NCBI RefSeq assembly: GCF_000003815.2
Contig: NC_049996.1
Span: forward strand, 7,722,857-7,786,856
DNA from: Branchiostoma floridae
Lineage: Eukaryota > Chordata > Leptocardii > Amphioxiformes > Branchiostomatidae
Length of the DNA: 64,000 nucleotides
Direction of reading: 5' to 3'
Numbering within the stretch: the stretch's first letter is position 1; each line of letters begins with the position of its first letter. Under the pieces are notes generated by a model that made no database searches, was not told the DNA's origin, and saw only the letters and a program-made list of their open reading frames with translations. Shown piece after piece: positions 11,901 to 21,626 of the stretch. Made by a program: the position numbers and the translations under genes.

Positions 11901-14900
11901 CATACCCTGTATTATAAAGAACCACACTATGCGTTTGCCATCAAAACCTGTTACAATAACAAAATAAGATATGTGTTCACAGACATTTACCAGTTTTGGT
12001 TTTAAGACATGGGATACCAGGAGCCAAAAAATTCATTTAAAAAAAATCATAATTGGGACAGGTATTGGGACATGAATATCATCATGCAGCACTATATATT
12101 ACTATTATTATTACTATTGAATGATTGTTTCTACTTTTTTTGGCTTGCAGGAATGAAGGGTGACAAAGGAATAGGCATCCCAGGTACAGTACAGCCTCTA
12201 CACATGTTTACGTCTGATTTTGGACCTTTTATATATATGTTCTAATACTTCCGAACTGGAAGATTGGATATCATTTGCAAGGCTTAGCGTGAAATCACTG
12301 CTTACTGTTTGAAATGAAATTCTCAGGTTTTAATCTACTGGGTAACTTCTATCCCATTTTTTGAATTGGGTACTTAGGGATATGATGTCAATGGTATCAA
12401 ACTGCAAGTATTGGCAGTTTGATATTGAAGATATTGCGATTTGAAACCATTGTTTCTTGTCTTATCATCTTTGTTATTGAAAACAACTGATATATGTGAA
12501 CTAGTGCTAGGCCCAGTGTGTCACATAGATGTTGAATGTGTGATTGTCATATGATCTTGGGATAGTCATGCATATATGTCCTGCAAAATGTACATGTGTA
12601 GCTGTCATGTAACATTAAGTCTTACAGCCTTGCAGCTGGTTGGTTCTGTAACAGCCTACCTGAAAATTCAATATCATCACTGTCGTACATGTATGACGAC
12701 CTATACTCAGTCTGTACAACGAGTGTACATGTACATTGTAACTGTGCCAAAGGTAGTGCCTGTATATTAGTTGATGTCAGGCTTTTAGCCAGGCATGCGT
12801 CAACGCGTCATCTGGACGCACTTGTCTTAGAATAACAAGAATTTTGATGCCCCTGGACGCCCTTACACTGGGGGAAAATCGTCTAACAAGCATGAAATTC
12901 CGATTGACCAGGGACGCTACAAGGTCATCTGTGGTCACAGTCTTCTACTGTGACCTCTGGAACAGTATTTTTGCCTCTTGGGATACCCAAGAATGCACTT
13001 TTTAACTTAAAATCATCAAAAACTCTGCACCATGGAAGGTGGATGTCCCCAGACCTTCCCTACAATAGTCACTTACCGCGACTCGCCAATAAGTTTGGAC
13101 TCCCTATTATAAAATCCTAGCTAAAAGCCTGGTTGATGTAGAAGATGACTGTCTGTATTATGTCCTTGCCCTGTAGGTCAGCCTGGTCAGCCCGGCCTCC
13201 CAGGGGAACAGGGGAGACCAGGCTTCCCCGGAAACAAGGGGCACGCAGGCCTGCCTGGACCTGCAGGTAGGGGACAGCTCTTATCAACATCAGGAACAAT
13301 TCACCAGATCTAAGTTCTTTCTTTTTGTCAAAGATTGGAAAATGCAATGTGAAATGTTTCGACATGTAATGTGAAATGTGAGATGCAAGATGAGGTGTAA
13401 TGTTAGATGTGAGGTGTAATGTGAAATGTTGGATGTAATGTGTAATGTAAAATGTCAGGTGAAATGTGAAGTGAGAAGGAAGATGTAAAATGTGAGGTGC
13501 AATATTTGTTAGATGTGAAATCTTACTGGTGTAATGTGTTACATGAGTTGACATGTAAAATGTTAGGTGTAATGTGTAATGCGAAGTATGAAATGTTGTA
13601 TGTGAGGTATAATATGAGGTGCTGTTCCATGCAGGCCCAGCGGGAGCACCAGGGATCGGCAGGAAGGGAGACATTGGACTGCCGGGTCCACCTGGTCTCC
13701 AGGGACCCTCTGGACTGCCAGGTATACTGCTTCTGCTTCTTGTGCTGTGCAGAAGGAGACCTCCATTTACATTGTAGTGTGTATAAATCATGCAGCTTCA
13801 GTTTGCGAATAATTCTTCCTTGACATTGTCAACCCATCCCCTCTTGGGGTGACCACTTGAGTTCTCCAACCTATATTCAGACAGAGTTGTGACCTTTTTA
13901 CTAGTAGGCCAGTTGACATGGGCCGTGACACCTTGAAAAAGATGCGTGAGTCATTTTTGGCCCGGACGTTAAGCTTTCATTCTCCGTTCATAAAATGACT
14001 ACAAAATGTTTTTCACATTAACATTTTAAGTAATCCTCCATTATCTTCTTTATGGCAATATCGTATAGAATAAGTTATCTCATATATGATTCATGTATGA
14101 ACGGTCCTGTAGGTCAGAAAGGAGACCAGGGATATGGACTCCCAGGACCTCCTGGCAAGGCAGGACTCCCAGGTATGTGCAGAAATGTAGCTTTAAAGTG
14201 CTTCTGTTACAAAGGACACTGAGTTACAACAGTTCGTGATTACAAGCAACCATAATGATTGTTTCAATGACAAGTATGTTTGTATACACACTGAGTCTCC
14301 TGATCGATGATATCAAACATCAAATCATACAAATCATTAGTCCTTCATTTCTGGTACTAGGTAGTGATTGAAGTTAATTTCTGACTGTTGACATTGAATT
14401 TTGCTGGTTACATTTTTCGTGTGGACCCGGATGTTGTCCATTTATGGTGGCGTATTCTGCATTGTGTGATTTCTTGGTTGGGTAGCAAGTATGATACAAC
14501 ACAGTGTGTATTCTGCATCACCCTCAGTTCCAGCCCTCCGATAGGTCGGATCACCTTCTGGACTTTTGGTGATCCTATTCACAGTCAGCCTAGTACCTAA
14601 TGCATGGAATGGGAATGATACACCTTGTTGTATTCTATATATTTAGGATATTACATTATCCAGGTTAATCGCACATGTTTGCAACATTCAGAATTAGCAT
14701 GTATCATAAGCTACATGACTGTATTTGTATGTAAGTGACAGAATTTTTGTTTCTATTTACATCAGCTTAGCCGTTTGGTGAATAATCATACTACATGTAC
14801 AATCCACTACATACAGCAGTCATACAGCATTCCTTATTTTGTTTCATCTCTGGCAGGTGCTCCAGGTTTCCCAGGTGTTAAAGGAGACATGGGTAAGGTT

Positions 14901-17900
14901 ATCATATCATAATTGATTGCAAACAAAATACCTTTGATTCTATTTATCGTAAGTCATCTTCAAGGTCAAATCATTTATATCACATTAGATGTCTCAAGTG
15001 CTAAAATATCTCAATTCACACCTATAAAACAGCATTCAAAACTAGACACTATTATTGCAATCTCAAATCTACTAACCCTGGAAATGTAATGCATATGCTT
15101 AACCATACATCTACAACAAAGAATATACTCCATTCTATTGCATTTTAATGTTTTCGTGTTGCATGCACATCATTTATAATGTTCATACTTTTGTTAGTGG
15201 TGTCATCTCATGTTTTGGGTATCATTTTATGTTTGTATACATACTATATGTAAACAAACATTTATATCTGTCAAAAAAACACGACAGGAGAATCTGATGC
15301 ATTATGATGATACTGAAAAACTGTATATTTCTATTTCCAACCGAAGCTGTAGAAAAGGATCTTCTAGTCTATTATATACCTCTGTCCTGTTCACAACAAA
15401 ACTAAATGAAAACTTTTATGTTCCAAACCTGCGCAGGTTTCCCCGGAGAATCAGGTACAAACATGTACCTTATCACCCGTCACAGCCAGACCATACAGGT
15501 GCCAGAGTGCCCGTTGGGTACCAAGAAGATGTGGGAAGGGTACAGTCTGCTACACATGGAGGGCAATGAGAGAGCTCACGGACAGGACTTAGGTAAGTTG
15601 ACTGTAACAGTTATTATCATCTCTATTATGCGTGAGATCACATAGCATAGTGGTTACCAATTGCGAGGAGCATACAATAGCATTAATGGATCAATGTTAA
15701 GAATAATGTGTTTACTATTTGTGGTAAGACATTTTTATCATGTGCGATCAGTATATCTCTACATGAAGTGGGCACTAAAAGTTTGGAATATCAACTTTGC
15801 TATATCATATTTCTGTTATTTCTGCATACATTTCAATGTATTATGTATCAATTATAGAAAGCTTGATGTGTGTAATTTTCTTTCCTATGGTATCAATTTA
15901 TCATGATTGTAAACACAAAACAAGCACACACAAGGCCTGTTCACATGAGTGGGTCATGAAAAAAAAAGTGCCCAAATTTCCCTGCTTCTGTTCAATACCG
16001 CATTGTCCTCAGGCTGATGGTATCGGCGTGTGTTCCGTGAGTTAACAATGATAATGAGTTTGATACCATTGGAAAGAAAATAATTCAAGCTTTTCTATAG
16101 ATTTATTATATGATATATTGAAATAGATGCAGAAACAACAGAAATATAATCAACCAAAGTTAATATTCCAAACTTTTTGTGCTGAGTTTATATGATTCAA
16201 TATTTCCTTCGAAACTGTGATGTTTTAGAATCTAACTTCTGCCCCCCTCCCACCCAGGTATGTCCGGATCATGTCTGCCCAAGTTCAGCCCCATGCCATT
16301 CCTCTTCTGCGATATCAACTTTGTCTGCAACTTTGCCAGCAGAGACGACAAATCCTATTGGCTCTCCACTGTCGCCACCCAGCGGGATCTTCCAGACAAA
16401 CCCCTCAAAGGGAGACGGTAAAAAAAAAAAAATTCATAACTCACAGTTCTACTTACAGTACAGACAGCAAATGGATTTAAAGAGAAAGCTGGCAGTGTCA
16501 AATTGTTGACATGTTAGCTCACAAGTCATGGGTGCTGTGTTAAGTTGAAAACTTCACTGTTTGACTTTTTAAAAAAATAGTAGGAACACAATCATATCAG
16601 CTAGTTCACCATTATCTGTTGGATAACCTTTATCCAAATTCTTTGTAAGGGTTGAGGGATATCAAGTCGACAGATGATGGTTTCAAACTGCAATATTTTG
16701 AAAATAGTACAATTTGAAACTACTGTCCACTGACTTGATATCCCTGAATACCCTTAGCTAGTAGCATCACACTTACGGATATAGGTTACCCCGCGGATTA
16801 AGGTGAACTTACGTCATGTCCAAAGTTCTTTGTCTGTACTGCAATAAGGTTTGATTCGGGTCTTTTAGACCATGTGATATTTTGTGTGACATCACATGGG
16901 CTTCTAATTCAAATGCAGTGTGCATTGCTGTGAGAACTTGAAATACTCAATTGAAGCCCAGAAATTCATGTTCTTATAGTCTTTTGTATGAGGACACAAA
17001 ATCTTCTCAATTTGCACATGCTTCGAAGTTGTATCACACAGGCTTCCACCAAATTATTTGAACATACTCTGAACACGCCAAGTGTAGCGCGGTCAAAAAT
17101 TCAAATACCTGATTTGGACGTTGGAACATTGCTGTTGCAGCAATATTTGCTCGAGAGCACCAAAGTTTCTGAACTTCTGGCGCATTTCTAATCAAAAGAT
17201 GTGTATCTCAGGTTGGCATGATATGAATAAATGTCCCGTCCCCGTCCCTCATGATAATTTTTTGATATAAATAAGCCTTGGTCCCAGCCCTCCCGCGGGT
17301 GATACGGAATATACATCGTGTTGTATTCTACATTGTGTATCAACTTATGATCTGATTGTTCTGCCTCGTTGTTTCCTCAGGATTTTGGACCTGGTGAGTC
17401 GGTGTGTGGTGTGTGAGACCAAGTCCATGGTCATGGCTGTGCACAGTCAGGCTCCGACTATCCCAGACTGCCCCATGGGCTGGATGAACGTATGGACAGG
17501 CTACAGTTTCCTCATGGTAAAGACTTTCACTTTTTTTTAATCCATTTATCACATGTAGTGTGACATTTCAAGTATTCTTCCTGTCTTAGTAGAACAAGAC
17601 ACAAGGAAAAGGTATACATATTGCAATGTTATAGAGAACTTTATTGCACGACAATTGTACATGATACAATATATGGCAACAACTATTACACAAAGTACAA
17701 AATAGAGGTATAGGATAAAGCTTAACAACCTTAGGTTGTTAGGCTGCAGAGCAGTTAGATTCATAACTTTTCTAACTGTGATGTCTTTTCAGTTCAGTTC
17801 AGTTCGTCCTCATATGAGGTGCCACTAATAACTTTTATTTCTACTAAATTCTGTACTCTAGTTATGTGTTGTTGGTATCGATAGGATTATTAAATGATTT

Positions 17901-18753
17901 ACCTATAGATATTCATATGTTATGTTAGCCCTTATTGTTATACTAACTAACTTAAAGTTATTAGTAGCACCTCATATGAGGACGAACTGAACTGAACTGA
18001 AAAGACATCACAGTTAGAAAAGTTATGAATTTATATAATTGCATGCTCTTCAGCCTAACATGCAATGATCATGTTTGCAGTCAAATGGCAATCAGCAGCA
18101 GCTGGTCATAACAGTGAATGACCAGCTTCTGCTTATTGCTACGTGACTGCAGATGTTAACTAGGTTGTTAAGCTTTATCCTATACCTCTATTCTGTACTT
18201 TGTGTAATAGTTGTTGCCATACATTGTATCATGTACAATTGTCGTGCAATATAGTTCTCTATAACATTGCAATATGTATACACTCCCTACGGAAATCATG
18301 CAACCCGTGCATTGGTCCAATAGATTAGTAAAGATTGTATGTTTTCTAGTAGTGGATCGTATGATTTCCGTATGGATCGTATGTTTCCTGATTTTTATCT
18401 TTAGAGATAAAAAATGTAGCTCCATTCTGAAGTTGTCCTTCCTTCTCCCCTCCCAGCACACTGCAGCAGGTGAGGGTTCCGGCCAGGCACTTCACAGCCC
18501 GGGCAGCTGTCTGGAGAAATTCCGCCCAGCGCCTTTCGTGGAATGTCACGGAGCCCAGGGGACCTGTCATTTCTTCGCCAACAAGTTCAGCTTCTGGCTG
18601 GCGTCCATACCCGACTTCTACACCCCCAACCAGAACCCTGCCGCCTACGAAGCCACCAGTGGCTACGTCACAGAGATGCCTAAGGTCGGCTTACAGCTCA
18701 ACGACATAGAAATGAGAATCGGCAGGTGCAGAGTCTGCATGTGGGGGGGATAG
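2696..18753 (+). CDS. Short type IV collagen-like chain (spliced, 5' end not found)
   Basis: Secreted extracellular-matrix collagen whose NC1 domain would trimerise the chains. Exons read on the + strand: 2696-2754, 2917-2988, 3712-3828, 4414-4440, 6338-6445, 7470-7505, then 7984-8011 or 8130-8148, 8788-8823, 9439-9576, 10610-10645, 11112-11147, 11591-11671, 12151-12183, 13177-13266, 13635-13721, 14113-14172, 14857-14892, 15437-15592, 16258-16417, 17381-17516 and 18457-18753 (stop TAG). Each is flanked by AG/GT. Phases are 0 up to 7505, 1 from 8788 to 15592, then 2 and 0. The domain order is a short Gly-rich segment, a cysteine cluster, about 320 residues of Gly-X-Y with several one- or two-residue interruptions, and a full NC1. 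Classical collagen IV has about 1,400 helix residues, so this chain is far shorter, like the spongin short-chain collagen branch. The first visible exon starts in phase 1, so a leader exon lies upstream. Confidence 0.9.
3712..14892 (+). CDS. Gly-X-Y helix exons of the collagen gene
   Basis: Sixteen exons carry uninterrupted frames of Gly-X-Y. Many are multiples of 9 bases (117, 27, 108, 36, 36, 36, 36, 81, 90, 36), as in fibril-type collagens. Others (138, 33, 87, 60) create collagen IV-like imperfections. Visible interruptions are GQS-IEG across the 8823/9439 junction, GITVKG and GQGG in 9439-9576, GIGIPG in 12151-12183, GIGRKG in 13635-13721 and GYGLPG in 14113-14172. An RGD lies in the helix at 9477-9485. 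The donor after 9576 (gtcatt) is weak, but the frame on both sides fits it. Total helix length is about 320 residues. Confidence 0.88.
3943..4069. mobile_element. Palindromic MITE, family A (intact copy)
   Basis: The ends are near-perfect inverted repeats starting AATACAACACGGTGTATTCC. The interior is a GC-rich secondary palindrome with CCGCGGG-type blocks. Related ends occur at 14502-14640 and 17285-17335 in later introns of the same gene, and the sequence right of this copy (4075-4260) also recurs, in inverted order, at about 16990-17180. No coding capacity. Confidence 0.7.
4441..6337. other. Large collagen intron, repeat-derived, no gene
   Basis: Between helix exons. It includes two copies of a short segment (ACTTTAATCCAACACA) at 4521 and 4741, with related sequence in opposite orientation near 5560. 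Short open frames at 4843-5145 and 4946-5200 overlap on opposite strands and show no domain. I see no RNA gene here. Confidence 0.6.
6622..6848 (+). mobile_element. tRNA-derived SINE
   Basis: It begins with a tRNA-like head: a box A-like TGGCGTAATC, then a box B-like GAGTTCAAATCCC at 6670. A conserved core follows (CCTTGGGAAAGGCACT, then a segment ending GTACCTAG). The same core recurs at 48190-48260 and, more diverged, at 31890-31960. The tail is AT-rich. It sits in a collagen intron and has no coding function. Confidence 0.75.
6940..7450 (+). mobile_element. LINE 3' end, 5'-truncated
   Basis: The frame at 6963-7247 encodes a peptide with [16 protein letters not shown], then [10 protein letters not shown], then [10 protein letters not shown]. 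This is the cysteine/histidine motif found at the C-terminus of many non-LTR retrotransposon ORF2 proteins. It ends in a 3' region with AATAAA-like and (CATTGT)n sequence just before the collagen exon at 7470. It is a decayed insertion in an intron. The LINE clade is not certain. Confidence 0.65.
7984..8011 (+). CDS. Collagen helix exon, alternative a
   Basis: 28 nt after a tttag acceptor, encoding GMLGEQGPM plus one base, with donor gtatgc. It enters in phase 0 and leaves in phase 1, exactly like the next candidate exon, 8130-8148. Joined to 8788 it keeps the Gly-X-Y frame. Including both breaks the frame. Confidence 0.6.
8130..8148 (+). CDS. Collagen helix exon, alternative b
   Basis: 19 nt after a caacag acceptor, encoding GPKGDK plus one base, with donor gtaatc. 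Same phases (0 in, 1 out) as 7984-8011. Joined to 8788 it continues as Gly-His-Pro. It is either mutually exclusive with the previous exon, or one of the two is a relic. Confidence 0.55.
9001..9350. mobile_element. Foldback element flanked by a 15-bp direct repeat
   Basis: The inner ends are inverted (AATTTCTTGGTTCACGGA at about 9014 and its complement at about 9332-9350), with A/T-rich inverted tracts inside. The element is flanked by identical 15-bp copies of TAAATTACTGCTAAG at 8986-9000 and 9351-9365, which look like a target-site duplication. It lies in a collagen intron. A duplication this long is unusual for a classical MITE. Confidence 0.65.
9750..10078. repeat. 56-bp tandem repeat array, about 6 copies
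   Basis: GTGTTACGCC-type unit starts fall at 9750, 9806, 9862, 9918, 9974 and 10030, exactly 56 bp apart. The last unit degrades near 10075. Units differ by a few substitutions (GCCGAAGGG versus GCCAAAGGG), showing step-wise spread from right to left or vice versa. Intronic, non-coding. Confidence 0.9.
11698..11890. mobile_element. Short foldback MITE
   Basis: Ends AGTACTGTAAA and TTTACAGTACT, about 190 bp. The interior has internally repeated GGTGGTTTTAAGTTYGTGGTA motifs and a partial palindrome. It begins 27 bp after the exon ending at 11671, so it lies directly behind a splice donor. Confidence 0.55.
12338..12470. mobile_element. Partial copy of 218-bp palindromic MITE (family B)
   Basis: Contains the family's GGGTAACTTCTATCC and TTAGGGATATGATG blocks followed by a palindromic TTTCAAACTGCAA-type core. 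Compare the fuller copies at 16598-16812, 19676-19893 and 20842-21064. Confidence 0.45.
12778..13131. mobile_element. hAT-type non-autonomous element with 8-bp TSD
   Basis: The 354-bp element has 16-bp terminal inverted repeats (CAGGCTTTTAGCCAGG on the left; the right end is its complement with one mismatch). It is flanked on both sides by GTTGATGT (12770-12777 and 13132-13139). An 8-bp target-site duplication with ends starting CAG is the hAT signature. It inserted in the collagen intron 46 bp before the exon at 13177. Confidence 0.8.
13337..13622. repeat. Degenerate ATGTGAAATGT-type low-complexity array
   Basis: Roughly 10-13-bp imperfect repeats rich in ATGTGARRTG and TGTAATGTG, directly before the collagen exon at 13635. 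Its frames are open on the minus strand only because of the repeat composition. Confidence 0.7.
14454..14642. mobile_element. Diverged copy of palindromic MITE family A
   Basis: GATACAACACAGTGTGTATTC near 14500 and ACACCTTGTTGTATTC near 14620 face each other as in the copy at 3943-4069. The GC-rich core is eroded. Intronic. Confidence 0.5.
15437..15592 (+). CDS. NC1 exon 1 of the collagen gene
   Basis: Starts with the last Gly-Phe-Pro-Gly triplets, then enters NC1 with the hallmark TRHSQTI, PECPLGT and [19 protein letters not shown] segments. Enters and leaves in phase 1. It carries the first NC1 cysteine of the first half. The match to the collagen IV family is unambiguous. Confidence 0.95.
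   Translation, partial: VSPENQVQTCTLSPVTARPYRCQSARWVPRRCGKGTVCYTWRAMRELTDRT
16258..16417 (+). CDS. NC1 exon 2 of the collagen gene
   Basis: Encodes [15 protein letters not shown], then [20 protein letters not shown], which contains three of the six cysteines of NC1 half 1. The segment after YWLST, where vertebrate chains have the methionine used for the sulfilimine cross-link, has no methionine here. Leaves in phase 2, with donor gtaaaa next to a poly-A run. Confidence 0.94.
16598..16812. mobile_element. 218-bp palindromic MITE family B
   Basis: Left end CTAGTTCACC-ATTATC and right end GGATTAAGGTGAACTTAC form an inverted pair. The core is a TTTCAAACTGCAATATT palindrome bounded by GGATATC-type motifs. 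Intronic. Other copies at 19676 and 20842. Confidence 0.65.
17381..17516 (+). CDS. NC1 exon 3 of the collagen gene
   Basis: Enters in phase 2. Encodes [18 protein letters not shown], then [18 protein letters not shown], closing half 1 (two cysteines) and opening half 2. This is the typical inter-half junction of collagen IV NC1. Leaves in phase 0. Confidence 0.95.
17613..18280. mobile_element. Nested foldback element in the last collagen intron
   Basis: The outer arms (17613-17735 and 18159-18280, about 120 bp) are nearly perfect inverted copies. A second inverted pair lies inside (17757-17835 and 17949-18030), carrying CCTCATATGAGG. Only about 130 bp between the inner right arm and outer right arm is unpaired. 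A diverged copy of the outer arm lies at 54578-54680, so this is a dispersed family. No coding capacity. Confidence 0.75.
18457..18753 (+). CDS. NC1 exon 4 and stop of the collagen gene
   Basis: 99 codons including TAG. Encodes [36 protein letters not shown] and SFWLASI, ending with [10 protein letters not shown]. It carries five of the six half-2 cysteines, so the two halves together have 12. Compared with the vertebrate chains, the stretch between SFWLASI and GRCRVC is longer. Confidence 0.95.
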   Translation, partial: HTAAGEGSGQALHSPGSCLEKFRPAPFVECHGAQGTCHFFANKFSFWLASIPDFYTPNQNPAAYEATSGYVTEMPKVGLQLNDIEMRIGRCRVCMWGG

Positions 18754-19675
18754 TTGTTTACATTTAAACAATCAACAGCTGTGTTTGTCAACACAATTGA
18801 GAGATCACCTTGACGTAACAAGGGTATCAAAACTTTATGGATTGTATCGAAATCCACGTAGCGACAACCGAACACGATACGCAGAAAGAAACGGGCTCAG
18901 TTAGTGTACAAGAGGTCACAGATTGTACAAATTGATCAAGTTATGGTAGGTTTTGCCAATGGTGTTATACTGACACTAGTACTGGTTAAGGTTGTTGATA
19001 AAATTTGGAACATTTGTATTTAAACTTAATGCTATTCCAACCAGGGCTGAGAAAGTTTGCAAGTCCCAGTTGATGATTTTTGTTTCCCAGCTTGTGCTGC
19101 TTATTGTAATATTAATCCATACCGATGAGTGACATTCTTTGATATAAGTAGATATTGTTAATGACAGGAGGTATGGAGTGTAGGTACTCTGATATCCACA
19201 GTGCATCCTTATTGTCACTTATGGTGCTACGTATAGAAATGACACGAGGTGATGTTTTTTACAGGGTAGACATTTTAAGAAATACCATGGGCTACCCTAT
19301 GCCTAAGTTCCACCACAAAACCTCCCCAGTATGGGGTAGCCCAGGGCAGAAGAAATGTCATAGAACACCCTATTATCAGTACGTATAAGCTCATTTTATC
19401 CCCTATCCTGAAAAGTTACACCAGGTAAAAAAAAAAGTGATACCGAACTATATTGACTCAGGCTATTTTGGCTGTAGTAAAAGGTAATTGATTAGCAATA
19501 GATATTTAAGATGCAACATGTACAAGATATTCTTAGAATTTGTAATATTTTATCATTTAATAGGCTATAACTTCTGGAATTTTAAAAGAGTTAGTTTTTC
19601 CTGAAACCCTTCTTTTATTATTGCATATTAATCAAGCAACAATTCCTAACTGTTGTCCAGTACACTAGATGTAGG

Positions 19676-19893
19676 TAACGCTAGTTCACCTTTATTCGCA
19701 TGGTAATCTATATCCGTTGGAACTAAAACAGGATACTTAGGGATATGTAGTTGATGGTCAGTGGTTCAAATTGCATTTTTTTTCAATATAATGCAGTTTG
19801 AGACCACCATTTGTCAACTTGATATCCCGAAATACCCTGGTGTTAAATACAACGGATAAATGCTACCCCGCAAATAAAGATGAACTAGCGTTA
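19676..19893. mobile_element. 218-bp palindromic MITE family B, best copy
   Basis: Ends TAACGCTAGTTCACCTTTAT and its near-complement at 19872-19893. The interior is palindromic around a TTCAAATTGCA/TGCAGTTTGA core. Downstream of the collagen gene. Confidence 0.75.
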
Positions 19894-20841
19894 GAGGGAT
19901 TTTTATTATTGATGCATCTTACTGAGGTAAGACTTATTCTATTTAAGAACAATGGTTTTAAGAATTTGGAATACTTAGTGGTCAAATGTCTTTAACTGGT
20001 GCTATCTAATCTCCAATGTCCTACCTCCATATTAGATACAGGTCTGAGCTCAGGTCATTCACAAGGTAACTTCAACACTGGACTTCTGATTTTTGGTCAG
20101 ACCTTGAAAGTACATCTTTATTCCTGAGAACGTGATATTTGTGATTTGTGAATTAAGAAAAGGTTCATAATGTGGGAAACTCACTAGATGGCAGCATGTT
20201 GGTGGCGAGATATAGCGATTTTGTTGTTGCGGACAAACTGACATAAAACGTATTGCTTAAAAAACCCAGTTTATAATTAGAAAGTGCAGCGTTGTCTGTG
20301 AATTGAAAAATACAATTGAAAATGATTAGAATGCATCAAAAACCAATTTGCAGTGATAAAAGGATGTTCACCTATCATACTTAGTGTAACGTAACATAAC
20401 ATATTATGAAATGTATGGATAACATTCAAACAAGTCTTACAGTAACAGAAATGACCAAAGCAAAAGATGTACCAGATTTTATTTCATTGTGTGTTTTGTA
20501 CCTTGAATACATGACATAGAAGTACAAAAAAACATTTTTGCAGCCATTTGGAGTCTAGTTCTTGGCTAGTTTACACATTTTGCCACTTGCGTTTGTTTTT
20601 TTTGCTATTCAAACAAAAGTGCCATTTCAAGCAAGATTGTGGACTGCACATTGGAGAATTTCATTCACAGCCAGTCACCAACATGCCACTGTTCAGTGAG
20701 AAACCTCCTTGACATTGATACTTTGAAAGATTACTCAAGTCACTTCATCCGTTTGTTTGCAAAACGAAATAAACCTGATAGTACTGTTATGCTGTTGCTT
20801 CTGTGTTAATGGATGAATGTTTAGTTATTCTGTAGGACAGG

Positions 20842-21064
20842 TAACGTTAGTTCACCTTTATCCATAGGGTAACCTATATCCGTTGAATATAAAAATAGGG
20901 TTCTTTGGGATCGTTTAGTCATGGAAGGTAGTTTCACTTTGCAATATTTGAAAATGTTTTTTGACATTTGAAACCCACGCCATTGATCTGAAATCCTCAA
21001 ATACCCAGATTTTTAAAACAACGAATCTAGGTTTAACCCCACGGAAAAAGGTAAACTAGGGTTA
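20842..21064. mobile_element. 218-bp palindromic MITE family B, second downstream copy
   Basis: Ends TAACGTTAGTTCACCTTTAT and GGTAAACTAGGGTTA. Same core architecture as the copy at 19676, with more substitutions. Confidence 0.7.
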
Positions 21065-21626
21065 CTCTGAAGTGTACTGTTGTGTTGCCAAAAGTTTGTC
21101 ACAAGTTGACACGACTATGGAAAATCTTACACAGAAATGGAAAAGTCAGTAACCCCTTTATCTCCATTCAGATTGTCACTCAAAAAGTCTTAAAGAATAA
21201 TGAACAACCACAACAATCATAAGGACTGAATGATAGATCACACAGTCTTTTACATAAATATGGATGTTTCCATGTTATAAGTATAGAGGTAATAAATTCT
21301 CTACATACGTCCCAAATTTCTATGTCTGGTTGCCACTTGCTAGCAACGTTTTCTAGAACAAGCTCCTAACGACTTGAAGGGAGTGACTTAAGAGTGAATA
21401 GCAAGATATGACAGCATACAAAGTACGCAATCTATATGACTATAATTTTCCAGAGCTAGTTTTGATGAATAAATACTTAGAAGAATGCCTATACCACAGA
21501 TAGAGCCAGGTTGATTTGATTACGTGGATGACATCCTCGCACCCGTCAATTTTCATCGGTTTGCAAACTAATATTTTCTACCATACGTGAAATCGTGCAA
21601 ACCAACTGCAAAATCACGTACACCCT

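Larger units (their letters stand above)
18754..21600 (+). other. Collagen 3' flank/UTR with MITE insertions
   Basis: Non-coding. AATAAA hexamers occur at 19873-19878 (inside a MITE) and 20768-20773. The latter, 2 kb after the stop, is a possible poly(A) signal but is unproven. The two family B MITEs below lie here. Confidence 0.45.
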
